In this document: positions 23,999 to 34,917 of the stretch, piece by piece
How the letters are laid out: each line of letters starts with the position of its first letter
Numbering within the stretch: the stretch's first letter is position 1
Source: Microbacterium psychrotolerans
GTDB lineage: Bacteria > Actinomycetota > Actinomycetes > Actinomycetales > Microbacteriaceae
Direction: 5' to 3'
Length of the DNA: 64,000 nucleotides
Assembly: GCF_031085295.1 (NCBI RefSeq)
Contig: NZ_JAVFWO010000003.1
Location: 124,001-188,000 of the forward strand
Program-made: the position numbers and the translations under genes
Notes under the pieces: generated by a model
Databases searched by the model: none
What the model was told of the DNA's origin: nothing
The model's input: only the letters and a program-made list of their open reading frames with translations

Positions 23999-26900
23999 TG
24001 CGCCGCGGCACGATCACCGGCCTCGTCGCCGCCGGCTCGGTCGTCGCCGCCGTGATCGGGGTCAGCATCGTGTGGCCGGGCCTGGACGCGCAGGAGACGC
24101 CCGAGGTCGACACGGCGGTGTGGGCGCTGCAGACCGGCGAAGGCAGGCGCTACGCGCGGGTGAACACCTCGGTCGGCGAGCTCGACACCGTCCGCAGCAT
24201 CAGCAATCCCGATCAGGTCGTGCAGACGGGGGACGCCGCGTACCTGTTCAGCGACAGCTACAGCACGCTCACCCGCATCGATGCAGCGATGCCCGCGGAT
24301 CTCGACGAAGAGGCGCTGCAGGCGTCGCAGAAGACGCCGCCCGGCACCACCGAGGTCGTGACCGCGGGCGATTACGTGGCGTATCTCACCGACTCGGGGG
24401 CGGTGTTCGCGGGGAGGCTCTCCAGCGGCTCGGCATCCCAGCTCGATCCGTTCCGCACCGACGACGAAGACACGCCGCAGTACACCGCCGAGGCGATCGC
24501 CGTCGACGCCCGGGGGGTGCTGTTCGCGTACTCGCGCGCCGACGGCTCGGTGCTGCGCTACGACATCCCCGACGGCCAGGTGCGGGGACGCGACGCTTTC
24601 GACGCCGACGGGCTCGCCGTGCCGGCGATCACCGCCGCGCGTGACACGTGGGCCGTCGTCGACACCGAGGACGGCGACGTCTGGCTGCGGGGGCAGGACG
24701 GCCCGGTCCGGACGCCGACGACAGGCACCGTGGTGGTCGGTGCGCCTGACGCGACCGGCACCGACGTGTACCTCGCCGACGACACTGCGCTCGTGCGTAT
24801 GCCGGCTGATGGCTCCAGCATGACGACCGAGGTCGGCGGCGGCGCCGGCCCGGTGCTCGGCACCCCGGCACAGCCGGTCACGCACGACGGCGAGACGTAC
24901 GCCGCCTGGCTCGGCACGGGCGACGCGGGCGGGCTGCTGTGGCGCTCGAACGGCGCGACGGTCGTGCTCGACTACGGCGCCGAGGCGATGGGCGACCAGG
25001 TCCGCCCGGTCTTCGTCGCGAGCGACTCCTCCGTCATCCTCAACGACACGCGGTCGGGATGGGCGTGGTCTGTGCCCGACGGCGCCCTCATCGCCTCGAG
25101 CCAGGACTGGAGCCTCGACGACCGCACCGATCCGGACGCGGTGCCGAGCGGCGAGCAGCTGCAGGTCGTGCTCGACCCGAAGCCCCCGATCGCCGAGCCG
25201 GACGCCTTCGGGGTGCGCGCCGGGGCGCTCGCCTCGCTGCCGGTGCTGATGAACGATCACGACCCGAACGAGGACGTGCTCACGATCGATCCCGCATCGG
25301 TCGCCGGCCTCGATCCCGCCTTCGGCACCGTGACCGTGACCGACGACGACCAGCGCCTCGCGGTGCGCGTGGAACCCGGCGCGACGGGCTCCACCACCTT
25401 CTCGTACGCCGTCACCGACGGTACGACCGAGAACGGCCTGCTGTCGGAGACCACGACGGTCACCCTCACCGTGGCGGATGCCGCAGCCGAATCGGCGCCG
25501 GAGTGGTGCGGCGTCGAGCGCTGCCTCGTCGAGTGGCCGCAGCCGGAGGTCGCGCGCGGCGGCACGGTGACCGTGCCCGTGCTCCCCGGCTGGGTGGACC
25601 CCGAGGGTGACCCGCTCCTGCTGCTCTCGGTAGAGAACGCGACGGGGACCGGAAGCGTCGCGGCGACCCCGGGCGGCGATGTCGTCTACCAGCACAGCGA
25701 CACCGGCGACGGCGGTGAGCAGCTCATCGAGCTCGCGGTCACCGTGGCCGACACGCAGGGGCAGACGGCCGTGAAGTCGCTCATCGTGAAGGTGTCGCCG
25801 CAGCCGCAGCTGGCCGCGCAGTCGTTCGCCGTCACCGACACGGTGGCATCGGGCATGACCGTGGACGTCGCCGACCATGTCACCGGCACGGCGGGCACGC
25901 TCTCGCTCGAGTCGGTGCGCGTGCTCGACGACGCGGCGGCCACCGCCACCGTGGTGGGCGGCTCGACATCGTTCGACTTCACGGCTCAGAACCCCGGCAC
26001 GTTCCGCGTTGACTTCACGGTGACCGACGGCGTCACCGAGGCGGCGGGCACGGCACGGATCACCCTGCTGCCCGCCGACGCGCCCGCACAGCTGTCGACC
26101 TCGCCCGTGGTGGCGTTCGTGCACCCCCAGCAGGACGCCACGCTCGAGGTCTTCGACGCGGTCTCCAATCCGACCCGTCGCGTGCTGCTGCTGAGCGACG
26201 TCACCGCGCGAGCGGACGACGGGGCGACGCTGTCGGTCGATGGAGTCGGCCAGAACCACCTGCGGGTGTCGGGGACGACCGCGGACGGCGCCGCCGGCCG
26301 GCTCGGCACGGTCTCATACGTCGTGAGCGACGGCACCGAGGACACCGGCGCGAGCGTCCAGGGCGAGGCGACGGTGTACCTGCTGCCTCCGGCGCCCGAG
26401 CTCGCGCCGATCGCCGTCGACGACACCGTCGTGGTGCGCGCCGGCGCGCAGATCGACATCCCGGTGCTCGAGAACGACATCTCGCCCTCGGGCGGCCTGC
26501 CGACCCTCAACCCCGCGTCCGTGCGGTCGTCGTCGGATGCCGCGCTGGCGTTCGCGTCGGGCGACCTGCTCCGCTACCTGGCGCCCGGCGAGCCCGGCGA
26601 GTACGGCATCGAGTACTCGGTGTTCACCACCGGTGCCCCGACGCTCGCCGACACCGCGACCGTGCGGGTCCGGGTCATCGACGCCGATGCCAACCGCGCG
26701 CCGACGGCCGACACCCTGGAGGGCCGCGTGCTGAGCGGCCAGTCCGCGCTGATCGAATTCGACGGGTTCGGCATGGATCCCGACGGCGACGTCGTGACCC
26801 TCGACCGCATCGTCGCCCAGCCGGAGCGCGGGGCCGCCACGATCACGGCCGACGGGGCGTCGATCATGTACACCAGCGTCCCGGGCGACAGCGGGCAGGT

Positions 26901-29900
26901 GTCGTTCCGCTACCGCGTCGTCGACGCGTTCGGCGAGACCGCCGAGGGCACCGTCCGGGTGGGCGTGCTCGACAGCGAGGCCAACCCGAGTCCGGTGACC
27001 TTCACCGACTACGTGCAGGTGCAGGCGGGCGACGGCAACACGATCCGCGTGAGCCCGCTCTCGAACGACGTCGATCCGACGATGGGCGAGCTACGGGTGA
27101 CCGACATCCGTCCCGACGTGCCGGCCACCCTCGTCGACGGCAGCGACAACCCGGAGTACGAGCGGCTCGGCGACCAGATCGTCGCCGTCGACGACGCGAC
27201 GGTCCGCATCGCCGCGGGCGACGAACCGGCGACGATGTCGTTCCTCTACGACGTGGAGTCCTCGTCGGGCAACACCGGGCGCGGCCTCATCGTCGTGCGG
27301 GTGGTGCGCGAGAGCGTGCCGGACTACCCGGTCGTCGCCGACACCAGCCTCACCGTCGAGAGCCGTGAGGACTTCCCGCGCGGTGTCGACGTGCTGGCCG
27401 GCAAGGTGACATGGTCGGGCGGCGACGTCGGCGACCTCGAGCTCTCGCTCTGGGGCGACCCGGAGGGGGTGTCGGTGCAGGGCTCGCGCCTGCGCGGCGC
27501 GCTCCCCGAGACCACACAGCTCATCCCGTTCGCCGTGACCGGCGAGAGCGCTGCCGGTGAGGTCACCTCGTACGGGTTCCTCCGCGTGCCCGGTGACGAC
27601 GACCTGGCGCTGACGCTCCGCGCGGGTGCGGCATCCCCCGAGGTCACCGAGCTCGAGTCGGGGACGTTCGACATGGCGAGCCTCGTCGCACGCCCACGCG
27701 GCGCGGTCATCGAGATCGGCGACGACGTCCGGGCTTCGGGAGCCCGTGCGGAGGCGGCGTGCGCCATCGAGTCCGGCACGGTCATCCGCTACGACGCGGG
27801 AGCGGGCGCCCCCTGGGTGGATGCGTGCCAGGTGCCGGTGCGGCTGTCGGGCGACGAGGAGTGGACGTTCCTCTCGGTGCCGATCGTTGTGCACCCCCGG
27901 GATCCGCAGCCCGAGTTGCGTCCCGGCTCCATCACCGTCGGTCCGGGCGAGACCGCCTCGTTCGACCTGAAGAACATGACGACGTGGCAGCTCCGCGAGG
28001 ACTGGGCAGGCATCGTCTACGCGATCGAGCACGCGGGCACCGCGTTCCACGTCACGCAGGAGGGCTCCACCGTGACCGTGACCGGCGCCGATCGCGCCGT
28101 GCCGGGGTCAGAGGAAGCCGTGCTGGTGTCGGTCACGAGCCACCCCTCGGTGACGCCCGCCCGCCTCATCCTCCGCGTGGGCGCCGCGCCGTCGACCCTG
28201 CCGCAGGGTGGGTCCGTCGTGCAGCAGTGCTCGCAGGCGTCCGGATCGTCGTGCACCATCCCGGTCATCGGCGCGGGCGGCGAGGTCAACCCGCTCCCGC
28301 GCACCCCGCTCGAAGTCGTCGGCGTCCGGCCGACGGGGTCGTGCGCCGGAGTCGGATTCCAGGTCGCATCGGCCACGTCGATCACGGCGACGTGGACGAC
28401 GGATGCCCCGGGGGCGACGTGCACCGCCACGTTCTCGGTGCGCGACGCCCAGGGCCGGGTGACGAACGCGGAGCGGGACGGGCGGGTGCTGCTGGACCTG
28501 CTGGGCTACCCCAAGCCGCCCGCGAGCATCAGCCAGGCGGCCTACGCCGACGGCACCGTAACACTGCGGGTCGACCCGGGACAGGCGCGTCTGGCCTACC
28601 CGGCGCTCTCCGGATTCGTCGTCCGCTCGGGCGGCCAGGAGGTCGCGCGGTGCTCCGCCGACGGCGTCTGCCCGCCCGTCGCCGCCCCGAACGGGGAGCA
28701 GCGCACCTACGAGGCGTGGGCAGTCAATGGGGTGGGCGAGTCGAAGGGGAGCGTCCGCACGCTGGCGTGGGCGTACGACGCGCCCGTGGCGCCGACGAAG
28801 GTGACGGCCGCGCCGGTCGTCACCGGTGACGGTGCCGGTGGCATCGTGTCGCTCGTCATCGACGGCATCGAGACCGGCGAGACGGGGAGCCTCGAGATCT
28901 CGAGCCCCGCCGGCGAGGTGGTGCGCGTGGGGGTGGGCCGCAACGACACGCGCGTCGACGTGCCCTGGTACCGCGTCGGCAGCAACACCGGCTCGCTGAT
29001 CACCGTGACGCCCTACTCGCGCTTCGACCTGCCGCCCGGGCTGGGCGGCAGTGCCTCCGGCGCCGCGGCCACCGTGCAGGCCAACGGCATCGGCAGGCCG
29101 CTGTCGCCGCAGCTGACGCTCAGCTCCGTCTCGAACGGCGACGGCACGGCGACCATCACGGCGACGGCGTCCGCTGTGAGCAACGGCGACGGCTCGCGCC
29201 TGCGCTACGGCATCGTCCCGGACGGCCAGCGCTGCACGGTGAGCGAAGACGGTCCCACGGCGACGTTCCCCGGCCTCGCTGACGGCGAGGAGTACGCCTT
29301 CCGGATGTGCGTCGAATCCTGGTGGGACGACAGGTCGTTCGGCCGAGCCGAGACCACGGCGAGCGTGCGGGCGCACCAGTCCGGACGGGCGCCGCAGGGG
29401 TGGACGTTCGCCGTCGACGCCACGCCGAACGTGAACGGACAGCGCGCCGACTGGATCATCAGGGCGGAGCCCACCACCACGGAGAAGATCCCCAACCACA
29501 ACCACGCCGAGTTCTCGGGCTGGAATGGCTCGACGTCGGTGGTCGGCCAGAGCCCCGGCATCCAGGTCCGCTACGTCCACGACTGGTGGGGCACAGCCAC
29601 GGGATGGTCCACGGTGACCGCGCGCGCGGGCAGCGCCCCGTACCAGGTTCAGGCCACGTGGGAGGTCACCTCCTGCGTGGGCGGCGGCACGCTCGGCACT
29701 CGCGGGCAGTCGTCCAACGCCCCGAACGGGTCCTCGGCGGCATTCACGTTCGGCAACGCCGGGCTGCGCTACTTCGACGAGCAGGGCGCGCTGCTTCCCC
29801 ACACCGCCGACACATGGGACGTCCCCCTCAAGGCGGCGCGTGTCGAAGGCATCACGGTGGCGGTGAACTGGGACGCCCAGGGCTGGGGGCTCGCTCCCGT

Positions 29901-29955
29901 GACCAAGACCTTCGGCGCCGACTGCCAGCCGAACAACGGCAACCCCGGTCCCTGA
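23998..29955 (+). CDS. giant exported protein with Ig-like/cadherin-like and Fn3-type repeats
   Basis: 1985 aa. The N-terminal membrane anchor (ITGLVAAGSVVAAVIGVSIV) puts the rest outside. Residues to about 390 have repeated short beta blades (GDVWL, DTVYL-like), perhaps a propeller. Then comes a series of Ig/cadherin-like repeats with the IPVLENDI and DPDGD signatures (for example around nt 25200, 26420, 26700, 27000), and Fn3-like repeats near the C-terminus. No sorting signal or enzyme motif. Such proteins sit in a conserved actinobacterial locus with kinase, MoxR, DUF58 and transglutaminase genes; the role is unknown, probably surface adhesion or assembly. MoxR follows after 59 nt. Confidence 0.88.
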   Translation: MRRGTITGLVAAGSVVAAVIGVSIVWPGLDAQETPEVDTAVWALQTGEGRRYARVNTSVGELDTVRSISNPDQVVQTGDAAYLFSDSYSTLTRIDAAMPADLDEEALQASQKTPPGTTEVVTAGDYVAYLTDSGAVFAGRLSSGSASQLDPFRTDDEDTPQYTAEAIAVDARGVLFAYSRADGSVLRYDIPDGQVRGRDAFDADGLAVPAITAARDTWAVVDTEDGDVWLRGQDGPVRTPTTGTVVVGAPDATGTDVYLADDTALVRMPADGSSMTTEVGGGAGPVLGTPAQPVTHDGETYAAWLGTGDAGGLLWRSNGATVVLDYGAEAMGDQVRPVFVASDSSVILNDTRSGWAWSVPDGALIASSQDWSLDDRTDPDAVPSGEQLQVVLDPKPPIAEPDAFGVRAGALASLPVLMNDHDPNEDVLTIDPASVAGLDPAFGTVTVTDDDQRLAVRVEPGATGSTTFSYAVTDGTTENGLLSETTTVTLTVADAAAESAPEWCGVERCLVEWPQPEVARGGTVTVPVLPGWVDPEGDPLLLLSVENATGTGSVAATPGGDVVYQHSDTGDGGEQLIELAVTVADTQGQTAVKSLIVKVSPQPQLAAQSFAVTDTVASGMTVDVADHVTGTAGTLSLESVRVLDDAAATATVVGGSTSFDFTAQNPGTFRVDFTVTDGVTEAAGTARITLLPADAPAQLSTSPVVAFVHPQQDATLEVFDAVSNPTRRVLLLSDVTARADDGATLSVDGVGQNHLRVSGTTADGAAGRLGTVSYVVSDGTEDTGASVQGEATVYLLPPAPELAPIAVDDTVVVRAGAQIDIPVLENDISPSGGLPTLNPASVRSSSDAALAFASGDLLRYLAPGEPGEYGIEYSVFTTGAPTLADTATVRVRVIDADANRAPTADTLEGRVLSGQSALIEFDGFGMDPDGDVVTLDRIVAQPERGAATITADGASIMYTSVPGDSGQVSFRYRVVDAFGETAEGTVRVGVLDSEANPSPVTFTDYVQVQAGDGNTIRVSPLSNDVDPTMGELRVTDIRPDVPATLVDGSDNPEYERLGDQIVAVDDATVRIAAGDEPATMSFLYDVESSSGNTGRGLIVVRVVRESVPDYPVVADTSLTVESREDFPRGVDVLAGKVTWSGGDVGDLELSLWGDPEGVSVQGSRLRGALPETTQLIPFAVTGESAAGEVTSYGFLRVPGDDDLALTLRAGAASPEVTELESGTFDMASLVARPRGAVIEIGDDVRASGARAEAACAIESGTVIRYDAGAGAPWVDACQVPVRLSGDEEWTFLSVPIVVHPRDPQPELRPGSITVGPGETASFDLKNMTTWQLREDWAGIVYAIEHAGTAFHVTQEGSTVTVTGADRAVPGSEEAVLVSVTSHPSVTPARLILRVGAAPSTLPQGGSVVQQCSQASGSSCTIPVIGAGGEVNPLPRTPLEVVGVRPTGSCAGVGFQVASATSITATWTTDAPGATCTATFSVRDAQGRVTNAERDGRVLLDLLGYPKPPASISQAAYADGTVTLRVDPGQARLAYPALSGFVVRSGGQEVARCSADGVCPPVAAPNGEQRTYEAWAVNGVGESKGSVRTLAWAYDAPVAPTKVTAAPVVTGDGAGGIVSLVIDGIETGETGSLEISSPAGEVVRVGVGRNDTRVDVPWYRVGSNTGSLITVTPYSRFDLPPGLGGSASGAAATVQANGIGRPLSPQLTLSSVSNGDGTATITATASAVSNGDGSRLRYGIVPDGQRCTVSEDGPTATFPGLADGEEYAFRMCVESWWDDRSFGRAETTASVRAHQSGRAPQGWTFAVDATPNVNGQRADWIIRAEPTTTEKIPNHNHAEFSGWNGSTSVVGQSPGIQVRYVHDWWGTATGWSTVTARAGSAPYQVQATWEVTSCVGGGTLGTRGQSSNAPNGSSAAFTFGNAGLRYFDEQGALLPHTADTWDVPLKAARVEGITVAVNWDAQGWGLAPVTKTFGADCQPNNGNPGP

Positions 29956-30014
29956 CCACCGGCATCCATCCGCTCCCCGCGAGCCCCGCACCCGCACACG
30001 ACAGAGGACAGCAC

Positions 30015-30976
<962 letters not shown>

Positions 30977-30980
<4 letters not shown>

Positions 30981-32395
30981 GCAGCCCCCAGCGTCCGAGC
31001 GCGGCCCTCGGCACCCTCGAGCCGCGCATCACCCGCGCGGTGTCGTCGACCGGGACCGAGGGCCGCACGCACCTGACGTCGACGTTGAGCGGCACCGCGA
31101 CCAGCGTGGCGCCGCGCCGGGGCCGCGCCCTCGTGCGCGCGGCGGTCTGGTGGACGGCGGCGTGGCGGGCGACGGCCGGAGCGATCTCGACCGCCGCCGC
31201 ATGGTCCGCACGCACCGTCCGGCCCGCCGGCGTCCTGGCGGCGGTGGCGGCGACGGCCGGGCTGGTGCTCGGCGTCGCGTTCGGCTGGGTCGAGTTCATG
31301 GTCGCCGGGGCGGCGTCCCTCCTCCTGCTGGTCACCGCCGTGCCCTTCCTGTTCGGCGCGCGCTCCTACGACGTCGATCTCACACTCACGCACGAGCGGG
31401 TCGTCGCGGGTGACGGCGTCGACGGGCGCATCGTCGTGCGCAACGACGGCCACCGGGTCGCTCTGCCGGGCCGCATCGACGTCGCGGTGGGTGCCGGGCT
31501 GGTGGAGTTCGGTGTGCCGCTGCTGCGTCCCGGGCACGCCATCGAGCAGCCGCTGGACATCCCCGGCCTCGCCCGCGGCATCGTCACGGTGGGGCCGGCG
31601 ACGACCGTGCGCAGCGACCCCATCGGGCTGCTGCGCCGGGAGCACTCCTTCCCCGACGTACACGACCTCTACGTGCATCCCCGCACCACCGGTCTGCCGT
31701 CGACGAGCGCGGGGCTCATCCGCGACCTCGAGGGCTCTCCGACACGGCGGCTCGTCGACGCCGACATGTCCTTCCACGCGATCCGCGAGTACGTGCCCGG
31801 CGATTCCCGCCGGCAGATCCACTGGCGCTCGACGGCGAAGACCGGGCGCCTCATGGTGCGTCAGTACGAGGAGTCGCGGCGCTCTCGCATGGCCGTCGTG
31901 CTGGCGGTGGCCGAAGCCGAGTACGCGGACGCCGATGAGTTCGAGCTGGCGGTGTCGTGCGCCGCGTCGCTCGGCCTGCGCGCCGTGCACGACGCCCGCG
32001 ACGTGCAGATCGTGACCGGCTCCGAGATCCCGCGCGTGGTCCGCGGTCGCCTGCGCGCGATCCGCCGCATCCCCGCCGCGGCGCCCCGCCCGATGCTCGA
32101 CGGGTTCAGCGGCGTCGACCTGCTCGAGAGCACGATGCCGGTTGGCGAGGTGTGCCGCCTCGCGGCCGAGTCGGGCGAGCGCCTCTCGATCGCGTTCGTA
32201 GTCGTGGGCTCGGGTGTGCCGCTCACGCGGCTGCAGCAGGCGGCGCTCGCCTTCCCGGCCGACACGGCCGTCGTCGGGATCATGTGCGACGAGCGCGCCC
32301 ACCCGCGCATGCAGCCGCTGTCGAGCATGACCGTGCTCACGGTGGGCACCCTCGACGACCTGTCAGGCCTGCTCCTGCGGGGAGCCACGTCGTGA
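30977..32395 (+). CDS. DUF58 (vWA-like) membrane protein
   Basis: 472 aa. Two membrane spans near 75-120 (VLAAVAATAGLVLGVAFGWVEF and AGAASLLLLVTAVPFLFGA), then a beta-rich cytoplasmic or interfacial part with the DUF58 core: FHAIREYVPGDSRRQIHWRS followed by KTGRLMVRQYEE. DUF58 proteins pair with MoxR ATPases, here directly upstream. The ATG overlaps the moxR stop; its stop overlaps the GTG of the transglutaminase-like gene (GTGA). Confidence 0.93.
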
Positions 32396-34917
32396 GCGCG
32401 CCCATCCCCGTGCCGGCGAGGACGGATGCCGCCTCCGCGGGTGCCGCAGTGCCGCGCATCGCCGTGGGCGTGGCGTTCGCACTGGTGATCGCCACGATCG
32501 CCGCCGTGGCCGCCTGGCCCATCTATCGCTCCGGATCCTTCACTCTCCTGGTCGTCACGGGAACCCTCGTGGGCGGCGGCATCGCCGCGCTGGCGTGGTG
32601 GCGGCGCTGGAACGGCTGGTCGGTCGCGGGTCTCCTCGCCGCCGCGGTGCTGCTGCTCGGCATCCCGCTGGCCGTCCCCTCGCGGCTCGGATCACCGGAG
32701 GACCTGCTGCGGGGGCTCGGCGAGCTGGCCGGCGGTCTTGTGCTGGGGTGGAAGGACCTCGTCACGGTCGAGCTGCCCGTCGGCTCGTACCGCAACCTGC
32801 TCGTGCCGGCGCTCGTGGTGTTCCTCGTCGGCACCTGCGTGGTGCTGATGCTGGCCTGGCGGGAAGACAGCGCCGCGTACGCCGCCGTTCCGGTGGCGCT
32901 CGGGATGGTGACGTTCGGGCTGTTCTTCGGGCGCACCACCGTGAGCGCCCCGTGGCGGCTCGGACCGGTCGCGCTCTACGCCCCGGTCGAGACGGCCGTG
33001 GGCATCGCCGGCCTCGTGACCTGTCTGCTGTGGCTGGCGTGGCGCACCCACGACGAGCGCGTCCGCGCGCTGCAGCGGGCCGCAGCGGCCAGCGGGGTGC
33101 GCATCTCCCGCCGGCCGACGGGTGCCGACCGCCGCCGGACGGCGCTCGGCGCCGCGATGGTGGCCGGCGCGCTCGTGCTCGTCGTGGTCGTCGTGCCCTT
33201 CGCCGCCCGCGGCGCGGAGCGCGAGGTGCTGCGCTCGGCGGTCGGCCCCGACATCGACCTCTCGGCCGAGGTGAGCCCGCTGGCGGAGTACCGCGCCCTG
33301 TTCGGCGACGACCGCGCCGACGACGTGCTCTTCACGGTGAAGGCGGCCGACGACTCGGGTGGCGCGCTCCCCGAGCGCGTGCGCATCGCGACCCTTGACG
33401 CGTACGACGGCGAGGTCTTCCGCTCGGGCGGCGAGGGCGCCGTCGACGCCGGGCGGTTCGTGCGCGTCCCCTCGACCCTCGACGCGGGTGAGGGATCGCC
33501 GGTCGAGGCGCGTGTCGAGATCGATGCCTGGGACGGGATCTGGATGCCGACCGCCGGGCGCCTCTCGACTGTCGAGTTCGAGGGCGACAGGTCGGCGACG
33601 CTGGCGGACCGCTTCTACTACAACGCTGCCGCCGCGGCGGGCGTGCAGACCGCCGGCGGCGGGCTCTCGTCCGGCGACAGCTACGTCGTGCGCGGGATCG
33701 AGCCGCCGACCGCAGATCTGGCGGAACTCGAGGCTCCGGGAAGCCCCGGCGGCGTGTCGGCGCCCGACAGCCTGCGCACCTGGATGGACGAGCACGCGAC
33801 AGGCTCCGGCGGCGCGGCGCTCGCCGGACTGGTGTCGCTGCTGCGGGAGCGCGGCTACCTCAGCCACGGGCTCTCCCGGGGTGAGGAGCCGCCCGCGTGG
33901 GCGACGGCGCTCCCCGACTACACGTTCCAGCCGAGCGCCTCGGGTCACTCGCTGGCCCGTGTCGACACGATGTTCGCACGCCTGCTCGAGCGCGAGACGG
34001 ATCAGCGGGCCGCGGCATCCGACAACTACGTCGCGGCGATCGGCGACGACGAGCAGTTCGCGGTGGCGGTCGCCCTCATGGCCCGCGAGCTCGGATTCCC
34101 GTCGCGCGTCGTCCTCGGCGCGCGGCTCACCTCGGCCGAGCCGGGGCTCGCCACCTGCGACGACGGCGCATGCCGTGCCCAGGACCTCACGGCGTGGACC
34201 GAGGTGCAGTCCGCCGCCGGCGAATGGGTGGCCGTCGACGTGACGCCGCAGTACGCCGTGTCGCCGAGCCTGGACGTCACCGAGCAGCGTGACCCCGAGA
34301 ACGTCACCGAGGTGCGCCCGGACTCGGTCGAGGAGGTCGTGCCGCCGGATCCCGCACAGGAGGACTCGGGGGAGGAGCGCACCCCCGAGGACGACTCCGC
34401 CGTCGACCTCGCGTGGCTCTGGCCCGCGCTGCGCATCGGCGGCATCGTGCTGCTGGTGCTCGTCCTGGCGTTCGGTCCGCTGCTGATCATCGTCGGGACG
34501 AAAGCCGCTCGCCGCCGGACCCGGCGACGCACCGGCACCCCCGCGTCGCGCATCGCCGGCGGCTGGGACGAGTACGTCGACGCCGCGCTCGACGCGGGCC
34601 GCACGGCACCCCGTACGCTCACGCGCAGCGAGCTCGCCGCCGCCTTCGCGACCCCCGCCGGACCGGACCTCGCGCGCGCCGCAGACCGTGCGGTGTTCTC
34701 CCGTGCCGAGCTCTCCGCCGATGAGGCCCGGCGCTACTGGGCCGCCGTCGACGCCGAACGGCGGATACTGCGCCGCGAAAAAGGGTTCTGGCGCGGAGCC
34801 CTCGCGACCGTATCGTTGAGATCGTTGCTCCGACCACTGGCGCCCGAAACGGGCGTCCGCAGCAGATTCGCCGAGAGGGGGAGACGACGGGCTCAGCCTG
34901 TGCGTCCCATGCCATGA
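32392..34917 (+). CDS. TgpA-like membrane protein with transglutaminase-like domain, probably inactive
   Basis: 841 aa from GTG 32392. About six membrane spans in the first 280 residues, a long extracytoplasmic part with the transglutaminase-like core, a membrane span near 685-710 and a basic cytoplasmic tail. In active members the triad is a Cys in G-x-C-x-x-F-A, a His in H-A-W-x-E and an Asp. Here the first block is GDDEQFA (Asp553 where the Cys belongs), the second is LTAWTEV (Thr600 where the His belongs); only Asp616 (VAVDVTP) remains. So the fold seems kept but not the chemistry. GTGA and ATGA overlaps link it to its neighbours. Confidence 0.88.
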   Translation: MSAPIPVPARTDAASAGAAVPRIAVGVAFALVIATIAAVAAWPIYRSGSFTLLVVTGTLVGGGIAALAWWRRWNGWSVAGLLAAAVLLLGIPLAVPSRLGSPEDLLRGLGELAGGLVLGWKDLVTVELPVGSYRNLLVPALVVFLVGTCVVLMLAWREDSAAYAAVPVALGMVTFGLFFGRTTVSAPWRLGPVALYAPVETAVGIAGLVTCLLWLAWRTHDERVRALQRAAAASGVRISRRPTGADRRRTALGAAMVAGALVLVVVVVPFAARGAEREVLRSAVGPDIDLSAEVSPLAEYRALFGDDRADDVLFTVKAADDSGGALPERVRIATLDAYDGEVFRSGGEGAVDAGRFVRVPSTLDAGEGSPVEARVEIDAWDGIWMPTAGRLSTVEFEGDRSATLADRFYYNAAAAAGVQTAGGGLSSGDSYVVRGIEPPTADLAELEAPGSPGGVSAPDSLRTWMDEHATGSGGAALAGLVSLLRERGYLSHGLSRGEEPPAWATALPDYTFQPSASGHSLARVDTMFARLLERETDQRAAASDNYVAAIGDDEQFAVAVALMARELGFPSRVVLGARLTSAEPGLATCDDGACRAQDLTAWTEVQSAAGEWVAVDVTPQYAVSPSLDVTEQRDPENVTEVRPDSVEEVVPPDPAQEDSGEERTPEDDSAVDLAWLWPALRIGGIVLLVLVLAFGPLLIIVGTKAARRRTRRRTGTPASRIAGGWDEYVDAALDAGRTAPRTLTRSELAAAFATPAGPDLARAADRAVFSRAELSADEARRYWAAVDAERRILRREKGFWRGALATVSLRSLLRPLAPETGVRSRFAERGRRRAQPVRPMP

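Noticed and set aside
23641..26259. Long minus-strand open frame antisense to the kinase and giant protein genes
   Set aside because: Same high-GC shadow effect; composition is His/Arg/Gly/Val-rich without any family signature.
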